In this document: piece by piece, positions 33,871-43,059 of the stretch
Layout of the letters: each line of letters starts with the position of its first letter
Position numbering within the stretch: the stretch's first letter is position 1
From: Planctomycetota bacterium
GTDB taxonomy: Bacteria > Planctomycetota > UBA1135 > GCA-002686595
NCBI GenBank assembly: GCA_002683825.1
Contig: NYUD01000016.1
Span: 1 to 64,000 of the forward strand
Length of the DNA stretch: 64,000 nt
Direction of reading: 5' to 3'
Notes under the pieces: model-generated
Database searches by the model: none
What the model saw: only the letters and a program-made list of their open reading frames with translations
Told to the model about the DNA's origin: nothing
Made by a program: the position numbers and the translations under genes

Positions 33871-34373
33871 TGCGACGCTTTCTGACCGTCGAGGACATCC
33901 ACTTGGCAGAGGGCGACGAGATCGTTGTCGATGCCTCCACCTTGGTGACGCCCCAGGCACAGGATGTGGCGGAGGCCCTCGGGATCGCCATCCGCACGGC
34001 CGATGGCCCCTGGACGGAGCCCACGCCCGATCGCGGACCGGACGCGGAGCGCGCGCGTACCAGTCTGCCCCATCTGCCCGAACCCGAGGGCACGGACGTA
34101 CTCTTTTCCTCGGCCATCGTCACCGCCGTCGGACGCAATCGGAGCGGCGTCCTCGGGGAGATCACGAGCGCCATCGCAGAGGCCGGCGGCAACATCCACG
34201 ATGTTTCGCAAAAAGTGGTCGAAGGATACTTCCACATCATCCTCACCGTGCAGCTGGGTGACGGGGCCACTTTCGAGAACTTCAAGACGGCGCTCGAGTG
34301 TCTTTCGTGCCCCGAAGACTTTGCCGTGCGTGTCATGCACGAACGAGTGTTCCGTTTCATGCACCGGGTCTAG
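33870..34373 (+). CDS. ACT-domain protein with BMC-enzyme-like N-terminal segment
   Basis: The C-terminal half (residues about 75-167: ALVTAVGRN-like [20 protein letters not shown], then [20 protein letters not shown]) is an ACT domain of the UPF0237 type, a ligand-binding regulatory module. This family typically lies next to DUF711 genes, as here. The N-terminal 45 residues ([20 protein letters not shown], then [20 protein letters not shown]) resemble the 'LT-x-x-x-(I/L) ... G ... LTP-A-x-(D/E)' segment at the start of EutT and other microcompartment-associated enzymes. A linker rich in Pro and Thr joins the two parts. Plain UPF0237 proteins have about 90 residues; this one has 167. I infer that the segment ties the ACT protein to the compartment. 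Confidence 0.8.
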   Translation: MRRFLTVEDIHLAEGDEIVVDASTLVTPQAQDVAEALGIAIRTADGPWTEPTPDRGPDAERARTSLPHLPEPEGTDVLFSSAIVTAVGRNRSGVLGEITSAIAEAGGNIHDVSQKVVEGYFHIILTVQLGDGATFENFKTALECLSCPEDFAVRVMHERVFRFMHRV

Positions 34374-34377
34374 TGCC

Positions 34378-35742
34378 GTGAGTTTCTCCGAACGCGAAAT
34401 CCTCGAGACCGTACGCATGGTCGAGCTTGAAACCCTCGACATCCGCACGACGACGCTCGGAATCAGTCTTCTGGACTGCGCGGACCCGGACCTGGAGAGC
34501 GCCTGCGAGAAGGTCTACACGAAGATCAGGCACCACGCCAAGGACCTCGTTCGTGTGGCCGACTCCATCGGCTCCGACTACGGTGTTCCCATCGTCAACA
34601 AGCGTATCGCCGTCACCCCCATCGCCTGGGTCGGGGCCGCCAGCGGGGCCGATGATTTCACACCCCTTGCTCGCGCCCTCGACGCGGCCGCGCACGAGGT
34701 AGGTGTGGATTTCATCGGGGGCTTCAGCGCGTACGTCGAGAAAGGGTTCACGAAGGCTGACGATGTGCTCTTTCGTTCCATTCCTCGAGCCTTGTCGGAG
34801 ACCGAGCATGTCTGTGGGTCGGTCGTCCTGGCCAGCACGCACGCCGGCATCAACATGGATGCGATCGCACGCTTCGTCGAGGTCGTCAAGGAAGCGGCGG
34901 AACGAACGGCGGACCGCGGAGGGTTGGCCTGCACCAAGCTGGTCTGTTTCTGCAACGCCGTGCCCGACAACCCGTTCGTGGCGGGGGCCCACATCGGCGT
35001 CGGCGAACCGGAGACGGTGTTGAGCGTCGGCGTCTCCGGGCCGGGCGTCGTGCGTTCGGCGCTGCAGCGGCTGGGGGTGGATGCGGACCTCCTGGCGTGC
35101 GCGGAGACCATCAAGCGCACGGCATTCAAGGTGGCCCGCATGGGCGAGCTCGTCGGGCGTGAGGCGGCGCGGCGCCTGGGAACCAGCTTCGGGATCGTCG
35201 ACCTCAGCCTGGCGCCGACGCCGGCGGAAGGCGACTCGGTGGCTGCGATCCTGGAGGCGATCGGCATCGATCGCGCCGGCAGCGCCGGGTCCACGGCAGC
35301 CCTGGCACTGCTGACCGATGCCGTGAAGAAGGGCGGCGCCATGGCCTCCTCGAGCGTGGGCGGTCTATCCGGGGCGTTCATCCCCGTGTCGGAGGACCGG
35401 GGCATGATCGATGCCGTCGCCGAGGGAGCGCTGAGCCTGGCCAAGCTCGAGGCGATGACCGCGGTGTGCTCGGTCGGACTGGACATGGTCGCGGTGCCCG
35501 GCGACACGCCGAACGACGTCCTTCTGGGCATCATCGCCGACGAGATGGCGATCGGGATGGTGAACCACAAGACGACCGCCGTGCGCATTGTCCCGGTTCC
35601 GGGGAAGGGTGTCGGGGAAACCGTCGAGTGGGGCGGACTCCTGGGGACGGGCATCGTTCAGGATCCGGGCAGATTCGGCTGCGGGCGCTTGTACGAGCGC
35701 GGGGGGCGGATTCCGGCGCCCCTGCAGGGGTATCGGAATTGA
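34378..35742 (+). CDS. DUF711/UPF0210 family protein, candidate core enzyme of the microcompartment
   Basis: A 454-residue protein of the DUF711/UPF0210 family. The family pattern runs through the whole length: [175 protein letters not shown]. Length matches (about 445-455). The family is uncharacterised; as I recall, a pneumococcal member has a fold like pyruvate formate-lyase and ribonucleotide reductase. I see no glycyl-radical RVxG(Y/F/W) motif and no activating enzyme nearby. Start GTG 34378, four bases after the ACT stop. Cys in the CSVGLD segment and clustered conserved Asn/Asp residues are candidate active-site groups. Confidence 0.92.
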   Translation: MSFSEREILETVRMVELETLDIRTTTLGISLLDCADPDLESACEKVYTKIRHHAKDLVRVADSIGSDYGVPIVNKRIAVTPIAWVGAASGADDFTPLARALDAAAHEVGVDFIGGFSAYVEKGFTKADDVLFRSIPRALSETEHVCGSVVLASTHAGINMDAIARFVEVVKEAAERTADRGGLACTKLVCFCNAVPDNPFVAGAHIGVGEPETVLSVGVSGPGVVRSALQRLGVDADLLACAETIKRTAFKVARMGELVGREAARRLGTSFGIVDLSLAPTPAEGDSVAAILEAIGIDRAGSAGSTAALALLTDAVKKGGAMASSSVGGLSGAFIPVSEDRGMIDAVAEGALSLAKLEAMTAVCSVGLDMVAVPGDTPNDVLLGIIADEMAIGMVNHKTTAVRIVPVPGKGVGETVEWGGLLGTGIVQDPGRFGCGRLYERGGRIPAPLQGYRN

Positions 35743-35882
35743 GCGGGAGTTGCGCGCGGAGTTCGCGTCGAGAAGCGACGGGGTGAGGAAGGATCGGGTG
35801 GGGCAGCAAACGGAGCGGATGGCTCCCGGGAGGCTTTCTTCCTTCTGCTCCCATTCGCTCCACCGCTCGATTTGAGTCCGAC

Positions 35883-37622
35883 TCAACGCATTTTCAGGCG
35901 CAGGAGATCCAGGTTGGTGCGGGCGTCGGTTTGCGCCGTCTCGAAGCGCCGGCGGTCGTCGGCGGTGAGGTCTTGCGCCCCGAGTCGTTCCCGGGCCTCT
36001 TGCGCACTCCGTTCGTACATGCTGTGCGCGAGCTCGTAGTCGCGCTCGAGGTAGTAGTGCAGCATGACGGCCGTGTCGTTCAGCACCTGCGGGTCTTCGG
36101 GGCTCAGGTCCAGGGCGCGCCGGTAGGCAGTGAACGCTTGCTCGCAAAGCTCCGTGAAGTGTTCGTGCTGGGCCGGATCTTCGCGCATTCGCTCGGCCGC
36201 GTCGCGCAGGAAGAGCCCCATGTTGTTCCAGTAACGTACCTCGTCCCGGGCCGTCTCTGCACAGATCTCGGAGAGCACCGCGCGATCGAGCAGGCGCTCT
36301 CGCGGGGTCTGGTCGATCATCCAATCGAGTTTGGCGAGATTCAGTTCGAGGTCCCGTTGCATCTCCTTCACGATCGAGGGGGGATCGATCTCCCAACCCC
36401 GGCGCAGCGCCTTGCAAGCGCCCGGATAGTCGCCCGCGGCGTAGCGACAGAGCCCCACGTAGTGCCAGGCGTTGGCCGCCTCCGGCAGCTTTTCCAGGCT
36501 TTCAAGGAATGCCCGCTCGGCGCTCCGGGTGCGTTCGGCTTCGAAGCGCGCCCATCCCAACCACCACAGAAGCGTTCCGTCCCGTTCGTCCTCCAGGCCC
36601 GCGCGTGCGTGGAACGCGAGGGTGCCGGCTTCCAGGGCTCGCAGGAACGCCGGATGGGGGCCGTACCTCGCCATCTCGCCCCCCTCCTGTGGAGGGGACT
36701 GGAAGATGTTCAGAAGTTGCGCGTAGTCCGTCCCGTCGGGATCGAAGGCGATCGAGATCGCGTAGGCATCGGCCGCCTCCTCGAAGCGTTTCTTCCACAT
36801 CAGGGCGTGGCCGAGTTCGAGGCCGGCCCGGGCCAGGGTGGTCCGCCCACCCTCGTCTTTCGGGATGGCGAGAACGTCCAGGGCCGTGCGGAACGCCTCT
36901 TCCCCCGCGAGCCGGTGGTTCTCCGCTTCGGTGCTCCAGGTTTCGCTCGGTGCCTCATCGGAGGGTTGTGCGAAGGGGTCGATCGGCGGGCGGTGGATGG
37001 CTGTGAACTGGGACATGGCGACCCGTCCCAGGGCGAGCCAGGCCACGCCGTCCCGGGGGAAAGCCCGAACCGCACCCTCGGCGGCGCTGCGCGCCAGTTC
37101 GTATTCACGGATCGACCAGGCCGAACGCGCTAGCCAGAGATAGGCATCGGGGAAGCGCTCTGCGGCCGTGTCGACCACGCTCTCCAGATGGGCGGTCGCG
37201 TCGATGAAGTTCATCTGCACGCTGCTGTCGCGGACTCCCGAACTCACGAGATCGCGGGCGCGACGCGCGAAAGCCATGCCGTAGAGGTAGTCGAGCTCGA
37301 TCCCTTCATGGCCGGAGCGACGCAAGCTATCGATTCCATCGAGCGCGTCGTTGCTGCGCCCCTGGTCCATCCAGGCGCGTAACACCCACATGCGCGTTTC
37401 GAGAGACGGTGAGCGATGACCGGCCCGTTCGAAGAGCCGCAGCGCATCGTCCGGACGTCCCTGACGAAGGAGTGCGCGCCCCTCTTCGATCTGGGCCGCA
37501 ACTTCCCGGTCGATCTCGTCGGGAGAACGTAGCGCACATGCGGTCGAGCCGCACGTCCAGCCGACGAGAAGAACGCCTGCCGCGGACAGGGGGAGGAGAC
37601 CGCGCGAAGCCGGGCCTTTCAT
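35883..37622 (-). CDS. Exported TPR-repeat protein (first of two)
   Basis: A 579-residue protein with an N-terminal export signal (GLLPLSAAGVLLVGWTCGSTAC). The Cys residues near its end could serve as a lipidation site, although no clean lipobox is seen. The rest is mostly helical tetratricopeptide-like repeats, for example around residues 38-110 (ALLRQGRPDDALRLFERAGH), 160-200, 380-430 and 500-560. No catalytic domain is visible. The ATG at 37622 overlaps the stop of the upstream TPR gene (ATGA), so the two are translated together and probably act together. Function unknown. Confidence 0.8.
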   Translation of the reverse strand: MKGPASRGLLPLSAAGVLLVGWTCGSTACALRSPDEIDREVAAQIEEGRALLRQGRPDDALRLFERAGHRSPSLETRMWVLRAWMDQGRSNDALDGIDSLRRSGHEGIELDYLYGMAFARRARDLVSSGVRDSSVQMNFIDATAHLESVVDTAAERFPDAYLWLARSAWSIREYELARSAAEGAVRAFPRDGVAWLALGRVAMSQFTAIHRPPIDPFAQPSDEAPSETWSTEAENHRLAGEEAFRTALDVLAIPKDEGGRTTLARAGLELGHALMWKKRFEEAADAYAISIAFDPDGTDYAQLLNIFQSPPQEGGEMARYGPHPAFLRALEAGTLAFHARAGLEDERDGTLLWWLGWARFEAERTRSAERAFLESLEKLPEAANAWHYVGLCRYAAGDYPGACKALRRGWEIDPPSIVKEMQRDLELNLAKLDWMIDQTPRERLLDRAVLSEICAETARDEVRYWNNMGLFLRDAAERMREDPAQHEHFTELCEQAFTAYRRALDLSPEDPQVLNDTAVMLHYYLERDYELAHSMYERSAQEARERLGAQDLTADDRRRFETAQTDARTNLDLLRLKMR

Positions 37623-39745
37623 TGGGTTCGCTCTTCTTCGGAGGGCGCCGGAGATCCTGGTTCGACCGCGTCGGCCTCCGGCGCACAGGGGCTGGACCAG
37701 CTGGCGTACACCTCGAATCCCGAGGTCCTGCCGGAGCGTTCTCCCCGCAACCAGGGCAGGAGCCCGTTGGTCAGGTCCGGACGGGGGTCCGGGCCGATCT
37801 CGTTCGCCAGCTCGATCCAGCTTCGGGCCGCCTCTTCGTCCCCGCGATGCAGAAACGTCAGGAGCCCCATGTTCTGGTGCGCGTCCCCCCAGGTGTTCTT
37901 CAGCTCCCAGAGCAAACTCTCCTGCCCCTTGTCGCCGTCCGAACGGGCGAGGCGTTGTTCCTCCTCACCGACCGATCTGCCGCCCAGTTCGATGCAGCGG
38001 GCGAGCAACGTCTCGGCGGTGTCGAGGTCGCGGTGGAGGTAGCGAACCAGGACCGCCGCGGCATCGTTGGCCAGGCGCAGGTCTTCGGGGGAGAGTTCGA
38101 CCGCAGCGCGATAGCTTTCCCAGCTGCGCTCCATGACCCGTCGCGCACGTTCGAAGCGCGAGTGGGACGCGAGCAGGAAGAGCTGGCGATCCTCCGGGCT
38201 GAAGGGTTCGGATCCGGCGCTGCCGGCCAGCATTCGCAGCTCCTGCCGCGCCGCCGGGTCGTCGGCGTTGGTCCGGGCGAATGCGGCCCGGCACAGGCGT
38301 TGGCCCTGCTGTTCCAGTTCGAGCGCCGCCCGCCGCAACGAGTCGGCTGCGTTCTGGGCCCAGCGCGGTTCGAAGGGTTGCAGCCCGCGCTGGATTTCCG
38401 ACATCTCTCCTGCGGAAAGCCAATCCGAGCGGCGGCGATACCTCTTGGCGACTTCCTGCAGGCCGCGGACCCCGTTCTCGAGGATCCCCGAGATCGACCA
38501 CTCGATTCCGCCATCGATGAGTTCGTTCATCGACAGGAACTCCCTGCGGGCAACCTCGAGGTTGTCCTGGGAGAGTGCACACCAACCGCGCGCGTTGCGA
38601 CAGCAAGTCTCGTAGGACAGGCAGTCCTCGGCCTGTGAGGAGTCCAGTTCGCGGCAGCGGCGAAAACCCGCTTCGGCCCGCTCGAACTCGCTCGTGAGCA
38701 GCCCCGGGTCTTCGCTCTGCATCCGCTCCAGCGCGAGCGAGAAGCGTTCCAGGGACTCGTACCAGTAGCCCGAAGCGATGCTCGGGTTGTGCGCGGTGTA
38801 GCTGGCGAAGGCGGCCACGACGCCGTGTTTGCCTTCCGTGCGTCGCGCGACACGGGCCAGGGCTTCCATCAACCGGGGGTTGGTCGGCAAGCGCGCCAGG
38901 GCGCGCTCCAGCAAGTCGCGCGCTTCGCTCAGGCGCTCGCTCATCTCGAAGAGCTCGGCCAGAGAGAGCCAGACCCACGGATCGTCCGAGGCGCGTCCAA
39001 GGAGTTGCATCAACGCGACCTCCGCTTCGTTCTGCAGTGCGGCCGCGCTTTCTTCGTCACTCTCCCGGGCGGCGACGTAGGCGGTGTAGGCCGTTTCAGC
39101 GAGGATGCGCTCGGGCAGGAGCAACGAGGGCGTGTCGGCGGTGGGCCCCTCGTGCTGGAGGGCGGCCATCCCCTGGCGTGCGAACTCCAGGGCGGAGTCG
39201 GTGTTTCGAAGCAGCCACGCACAGCGCGCCGCGCCGAAGAGCGTATGGGCGGAGGTTTCCGCCTTTCGGTAGGCCTCGAACGCTTCGCTCAGGAGCGCAT
39301 CGATCCACTCCCGGGACCGGCCACCACGGCGCGCGTTCTCCGCCAGCTTGAAACTGCCGTCGGCTTTCATGAGCCGCGCATCGCGGTTGTCCGGGGCGAG
39401 GCGGAGCACGTGGTCGATGGCCACGAGGCCGTCTTCGACCCGTTCGTCGGCGAGGGCGGTGGCGGCGAGCTCGAGATAGTGGGTGATGAGCAGCTCGTCC
39501 AGGACCCGCCGAGCTTCCTCGAACTCCCCCTCCCGGACGAGCTCGATGGTCCGCGACCGGCGTTCCTCGAAGAGGGCTTCTCTCTCGTCCTGTTGGTTTT
39601 CCTCCGCGTCCTCGGATTGGGCCGCCGGGGCAGCCGTCGAGGGCGTGGGGGGCAGGGGGCCCGACAAGAGGGCCAGCGACGCGAGGGTGTTGGTGATCAA
39701 TGGAGTCTCGACCTGTGGGTTCCATGCCGGAGCGGCAAACGCCAC
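37619..39745 (-). CDS. Exported TPR-repeat protein (second of two)
   Basis: A 708-residue protein with a short N-terminal hydrophobic stretch (ITNTLASLALLSGPL) followed by an acidic, Gln/Glu-rich linker. TPR-like helices then cover almost the entire length (for example LVREGEFEEARRVLDELLIT and IDHVLRLAPDNRDARLMKAD). Repeats of the LSPEDLRLANDAAAVLVRYL type near the C-terminus are shared in style with the downstream partner (LSPEDPQVLNDTAVMLHYYL), which suggests that the two genes come from a common ancestor. No enzyme domain seen. The start is uncertain by a few codons. It is the first gene of the pair and divergent from the Ig-like lipoprotein gene at 39920. Confidence 0.78.
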   Translation of the reverse strand: MAFAAPAWNPQVETPLITNTLASLALLSGPLPPTPSTAAPAAQSEDAEENQQDEREALFEERRSRTIELVREGEFEEARRVLDELLITHYLELAATALADERVEDGLVAIDHVLRLAPDNRDARLMKADGSFKLAENARRGGRSREWIDALLSEAFEAYRKAETSAHTLFGAARCAWLLRNTDSALEFARQGMAALQHEGPTADTPSLLLPERILAETAYTAYVAARESDEESAAALQNEAEVALMQLLGRASDDPWVWLSLAELFEMSERLSEARDLLERALARLPTNPRLMEALARVARRTEGKHGVVAAFASYTAHNPSIASGYWYESLERFSLALERMQSEDPGLLTSEFERAEAGFRRCRELDSSQAEDCLSYETCCRNARGWCALSQDNLEVARREFLSMNELIDGGIEWSISGILENGVRGLQEVAKRYRRRSDWLSAGEMSEIQRGLQPFEPRWAQNAADSLRRAALELEQQGQRLCRAAFARTNADDPAARQELRMLAGSAGSEPFSPEDRQLFLLASHSRFERARRVMERSWESYRAAVELSPEDLRLANDAAAVLVRYLHRDLDTAETLLARCIELGGRSVGEEEQRLARSDGDKGQESLLWELKNTWGDAHQNMGLLTFLHRGDEEAARSWIELANEIGPDPRPDLTNGLLPWLRGERSGRTSGFEVYASWSSPCAPEADAVEPGSPAPSEEERTQ

Positions 39746-39919
39746 GTCACATCGCCAAGGGGGGGGCCGGCCCGTTGATTCTAGCCGCAGCGGGGGCTCC
39801 CCCTACACGTTGCCGCCCCGGCTCGCTATACATCTGGGTCGGGGAAGATCCAAGATCTTGGGCTACGGCGGGGAATACCACCCCGGCCGGTACGTCCGCC
39901 TGACCCCGCACCTGCTCCT

Positions 39920-42900
39920 GTGACTGCCTGGAAACGACCCTTGTCCTCGATTCTCGCCCACCTCTCGCGCGTCCTGCCCGCTGCCATCGCCGGGGCATTC
40001 ATCGCTTCCGGCTGCGACGGCAACGTCGCCTGCGTCTTCTCGCCGCAGGGCTGCGGGGCCGGCTCCGACGCGCCCCTGGGCGGAAATCCAGCCGGGACGC
40101 CCTTCACGGGGATGAAGATCGTGGACTTGCCGCCCGTGATCGAGAGTCTCTTTCCGGGGCAGGGCAACCACCCCGGTTCGACGCCCATCGTCATCATCTT
40201 CTCCGAATCGATGCAAGTCGCGAGCCTTCAGAGTGCCTTCGAGCTCGTCACGCTGGCCGGGGGCGTCATCGGTCCCGGGTTCCCGTTGACGGGGCAGCTC
40301 TTGGCGGAGGGGCGGGTGTTCGTCGCCTTCGCCCCCGAGGAACTGGAAATCAACGACTACCAGGTCCGCCCGACCGGCATGCCGGTGCCCATGGACATGA
40401 CCGGACAGGAGGCCCAGCTCGGCCTGGACCCTGTGATCAACTTCACCGTCAGCGCGGACGCTCCGATCGATCCCCAGCTGGTCGCGAACTTTCCCGGTGA
40501 CGTCGCGAGTACGACGGGCGCGAGCGAGACGGGGGACATCGTGGTCGTTTTCGATCGTCCGGTCGACGAATCGAGCGTCGACGCGAACTCGTTCGTCGTC
40601 GACGACAACGGGACCATTCTGACGATGCCGGTCATCACCCCCTTGACGGTCGGCGTTCCACCGGCGGTGGTCACCGACACCCGGGTGTTCATCATGCGGG
40701 CGCCGGGACTGGATGTGGGGGGAAGCGTGTCCGTCACGCTCTCACCCGCCTCTGCCCGGATCGTCGACACGACCCCCCAGGCGAACGCCTTGATCGAGCA
40801 GTTCTTCGAATTCACCGTGACCGATCTCGCCACCCCGGTCTCGGGTCTGGTGCTTTCGGATCCCTCAAACGCGGTGGGTTCGGCCAACCTCACGCCAGGG
40901 GGGGCGAATGAGTTCGAGATCGACGTGGCCTTGACGGGTGCGCAGGTGAACGACTTCATCGACGTCTTCGTGTTCGGTGAGAACGCCGATCTGACCCGGC
41001 GGATCGCGGTGCGCGGCAGCTTCACGATCGATGCCTTGCTGCCCGATCCCGCCAATCCCACGATATTGCGGACGGAGCCATTCGGGTTGGCGGCGGTCCC
41101 CCTTGTGGTCGCCGCCGATCCCCGCTTTGCCGACGGGTTGCTGGACATCGGCTTTCGGCTCGGTCGTCCGGGCGGGCAGCGTTCGGCACTGCGCTTGCTC
41201 GATGTGACTCCGGCCACACCGCTGGTCGATGATTCCATCCTCCAGGACACGACGGGGCCGGTGGTTCTCGAGCTCCTGCTCTCCGGCGGTTCCCTCACCA
41301 CCGCTCGCTCCGACGCTCGCGATCTGGCGATCGCCGGTCGCGCCAGCGAGAGGATCCGGGCGGTCGAAGTTCTCGCCGGGGGAATGTCCAACGAGCTCAC
41401 GGTCGGCGAACCTGCTCCCGTGGCGGGAACGGCGGGTGGGTTGTTTCTGACCGCGCCCGTTCCGTTGGGTGTGATCGATGGGGGCAGCACCCTCTTCACG
41501 CTCACGGCCTTCGACGAGGCGCTCAACCCCTCCGCGCCACTCACGGGGACGTTCGAGCAACTGGGCGCCGTGCGCCCGGGGGGGCGCGGCGGCTCGATGC
41601 TGGAGATCGAGGTCTTCGATGTCGGAACGCTCGTGAGGCTCCCCGGCGCGACGGTGCTCGTGAATTCGGACGCGGGGGACGGCGTCAACTTTCCCCCGTT
41701 CTCCTCCGGGATGACGGACGGCAACGGATCGGTTGCACTGCCCTTTGACCCGGGAGCGGCGGCCGTGATCGTGACGGTGGATCTTGCGGGCTACGACCTG
41801 TTCACGGTGCACGGCCTCACGCTGCACGGCCTCATGGACACGGCGCTGTCGGTCCCGTTGCTGGCGATGGGCAACAGCTTGGCCACTTCCTCGGGAGTCG
41901 TCAGCAGTCTGGATCCGAACGTCGTATTGCTTCTACCACTTCTCGATGGAAAGCTTTCCGACACCCGTTTTCCGTCGGATTTGAACCGTTCGATTTCGAC
42001 CGACCTCTGCGGAATCGGCGTGCCCCTTTCCTGCCCCTTCGGACCGAGCCTGATCCGGGCCGGCGCCATCGGTGCTCAGGCCTTCCTTGCGGGCGATCTC
42101 TCGTTGAGCGGGATGGAAACCAACTTTGCCGAGCGGTTGATCGAGGCCTTCGACGTCAGCCTTCCCCTCGACATCGCCGAGCCCGGCCAGACCATCATCA
42201 ATCAGATCGAGATCGAGACGTTGTTGCGCGAAACGGCCCCGGCCCAGGAAGAGGCGCCGGTCGCGCTGCAGGACCTCGATTTCGATGCCTCCTCGGTGAG
42301 CCGGGTGGACCTCGATAACCTCGACGACGATCCGCTCACGACGGGAGCCCCGCGGGTCGCGGGCGAGACCGTCGTCTCGGGTTTGACCGGGCCCCTGGTC
42401 GTCGGCAGCGGCATATCGATCGATCTGGGGGGTGGGATGTGGATGGTGCGTTCGGCCTATCCGGGGATCCTCAACCGGTCCGGCTTCCTCGGTCGGGACG
42501 CCACGGCGGAGGAGCGCCTGCGCCTTCGCTTCGAGGTGCGCGATGTCAACGGCAACGCCTCGGGGCGCCGGCCCTTGATCTCGACGCTCCCCGCGGCCCC
42601 CGTCCCGCCCATCGTGCTGCAGAACGTGCCCCAGCTCGTCGCGCCCACGACCAACACGGGCCCGCTACCCTTCACGCTTGAATTGACCAACGAGACGCCC
42701 GTCGAGAGCGAGGGCTTCTACCGGGTCGAGCTGGACGATGGAGTGCGCGGCTGGGTTCTGTGGCGCAGCGTCACCTCGGGCACCGGCAACGTCCTCGTGC
42801 GGGTCGTGCAGCCGGGTGGGACGCCCCTGAACGCCGGGGCGCTGACGGTGGATATTGCGACTTTTTATACAGAAAATGCCGCCCTCGATTCCTTCCTGTG

Positions 42901-42967
42901 GACCGACCTCGAGAACCTGAACGACAGCTATACCCGGGCCGAAACGCAATCGCTCGAGTCTCCTTGA
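39920..42967 (+). CDS. Large secreted lipoprotein with Ig-like (Big_5-type) domains and a carboxypeptidase-regulatory-like domain
   Basis: The 1015-residue protein has a signal peptide ending in a lipobox-like AFIASGC. Two Big_5-type Ig-like domains follow (STPIVIIFSESMQVASLQSA near residue 90 and TGDIVVVFDRPVDESSVDAN near 210, the usual 'bacterial Ig-like with a potential beta-catenin-like start' pattern). A region near 560-640 (LEIEVFDVGTLVRLPGATV, then GMTDGNGSVALPFDPG) resembles carboxypeptidase regulatory domains. The rest is beta-rich and unassigned. Probably a surface or periplasmic structural or adhesive protein. GTG start at 39920. Codon use and GC match its neighbours. Confidence 0.78.
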   Translation: MTAWKRPLSSILAHLSRVLPAAIAGAFIASGCDGNVACVFSPQGCGAGSDAPLGGNPAGTPFTGMKIVDLPPVIESLFPGQGNHPGSTPIVIIFSESMQVASLQSAFELVTLAGGVIGPGFPLTGQLLAEGRVFVAFAPEELEINDYQVRPTGMPVPMDMTGQEAQLGLDPVINFTVSADAPIDPQLVANFPGDVASTTGASETGDIVVVFDRPVDESSVDANSFVVDDNGTILTMPVITPLTVGVPPAVVTDTRVFIMRAPGLDVGGSVSVTLSPASARIVDTTPQANALIEQFFEFTVTDLATPVSGLVLSDPSNAVGSANLTPGGANEFEIDVALTGAQVNDFIDVFVFGENADLTRRIAVRGSFTIDALLPDPANPTILRTEPFGLAAVPLVVAADPRFADGLLDIGFRLGRPGGQRSALRLLDVTPATPLVDDSILQDTTGPVVLELLLSGGSLTTARSDARDLAIAGRASERIRAVEVLAGGMSNELTVGEPAPVAGTAGGLFLTAPVPLGVIDGGSTLFTLTAFDEALNPSAPLTGTFEQLGAVRPGGRGGSMLEIEVFDVGTLVRLPGATVLVNSDAGDGVNFPPFSSGMTDGNGSVALPFDPGAAAVIVTVDLAGYDLFTVHGLTLHGLMDTALSVPLLAMGNSLATSSGVVSSLDPNVVLLLPLLDGKLSDTRFPSDLNRSISTDLCGIGVPLSCPFGPSLIRAGAIGAQAFLAGDLSLSGMETNFAERLIEAFDVSLPLDIAEPGQTIINQIEIETLLRETAPAQEEAPVALQDLDFDASSVSRVDLDNLDDDPLTTGAPRVAGETVVSGLTGPLVVGSGISIDLGGGMWMVRSAYPGILNRSGFLGRDATAEERLRLRFEVRDVNGNASGRRPLISTLPAAPVPPIVLQNVPQLVAPTTNTGPLPFTLELTNETPVESEGFYRVELDDGVRGWVLWRSVTSGTGNVLVRVVQPGGTPLNAGALTVDIATFYTENAALDSFLWTDLENLNDSYTRAETQSLESP

Positions 42968-43059
42968 ATCGAGTGGAGGTTGCCTGACACCGCGCGGCCC
43001 GATTTAGCTGGTTCCGCGACCTCCAGGCGTTAGAGTCGGCCCACCGCGAGATTCTCACC

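Noticed and set aside
34378..35742. DUF711 protein as a glycyl radical enzyme
   Set aside because: There is no RVxG(Y/F/W)-type glycyl radical motif near the C-terminus and no radical-SAM activase in the window; only the fold is likely shared.
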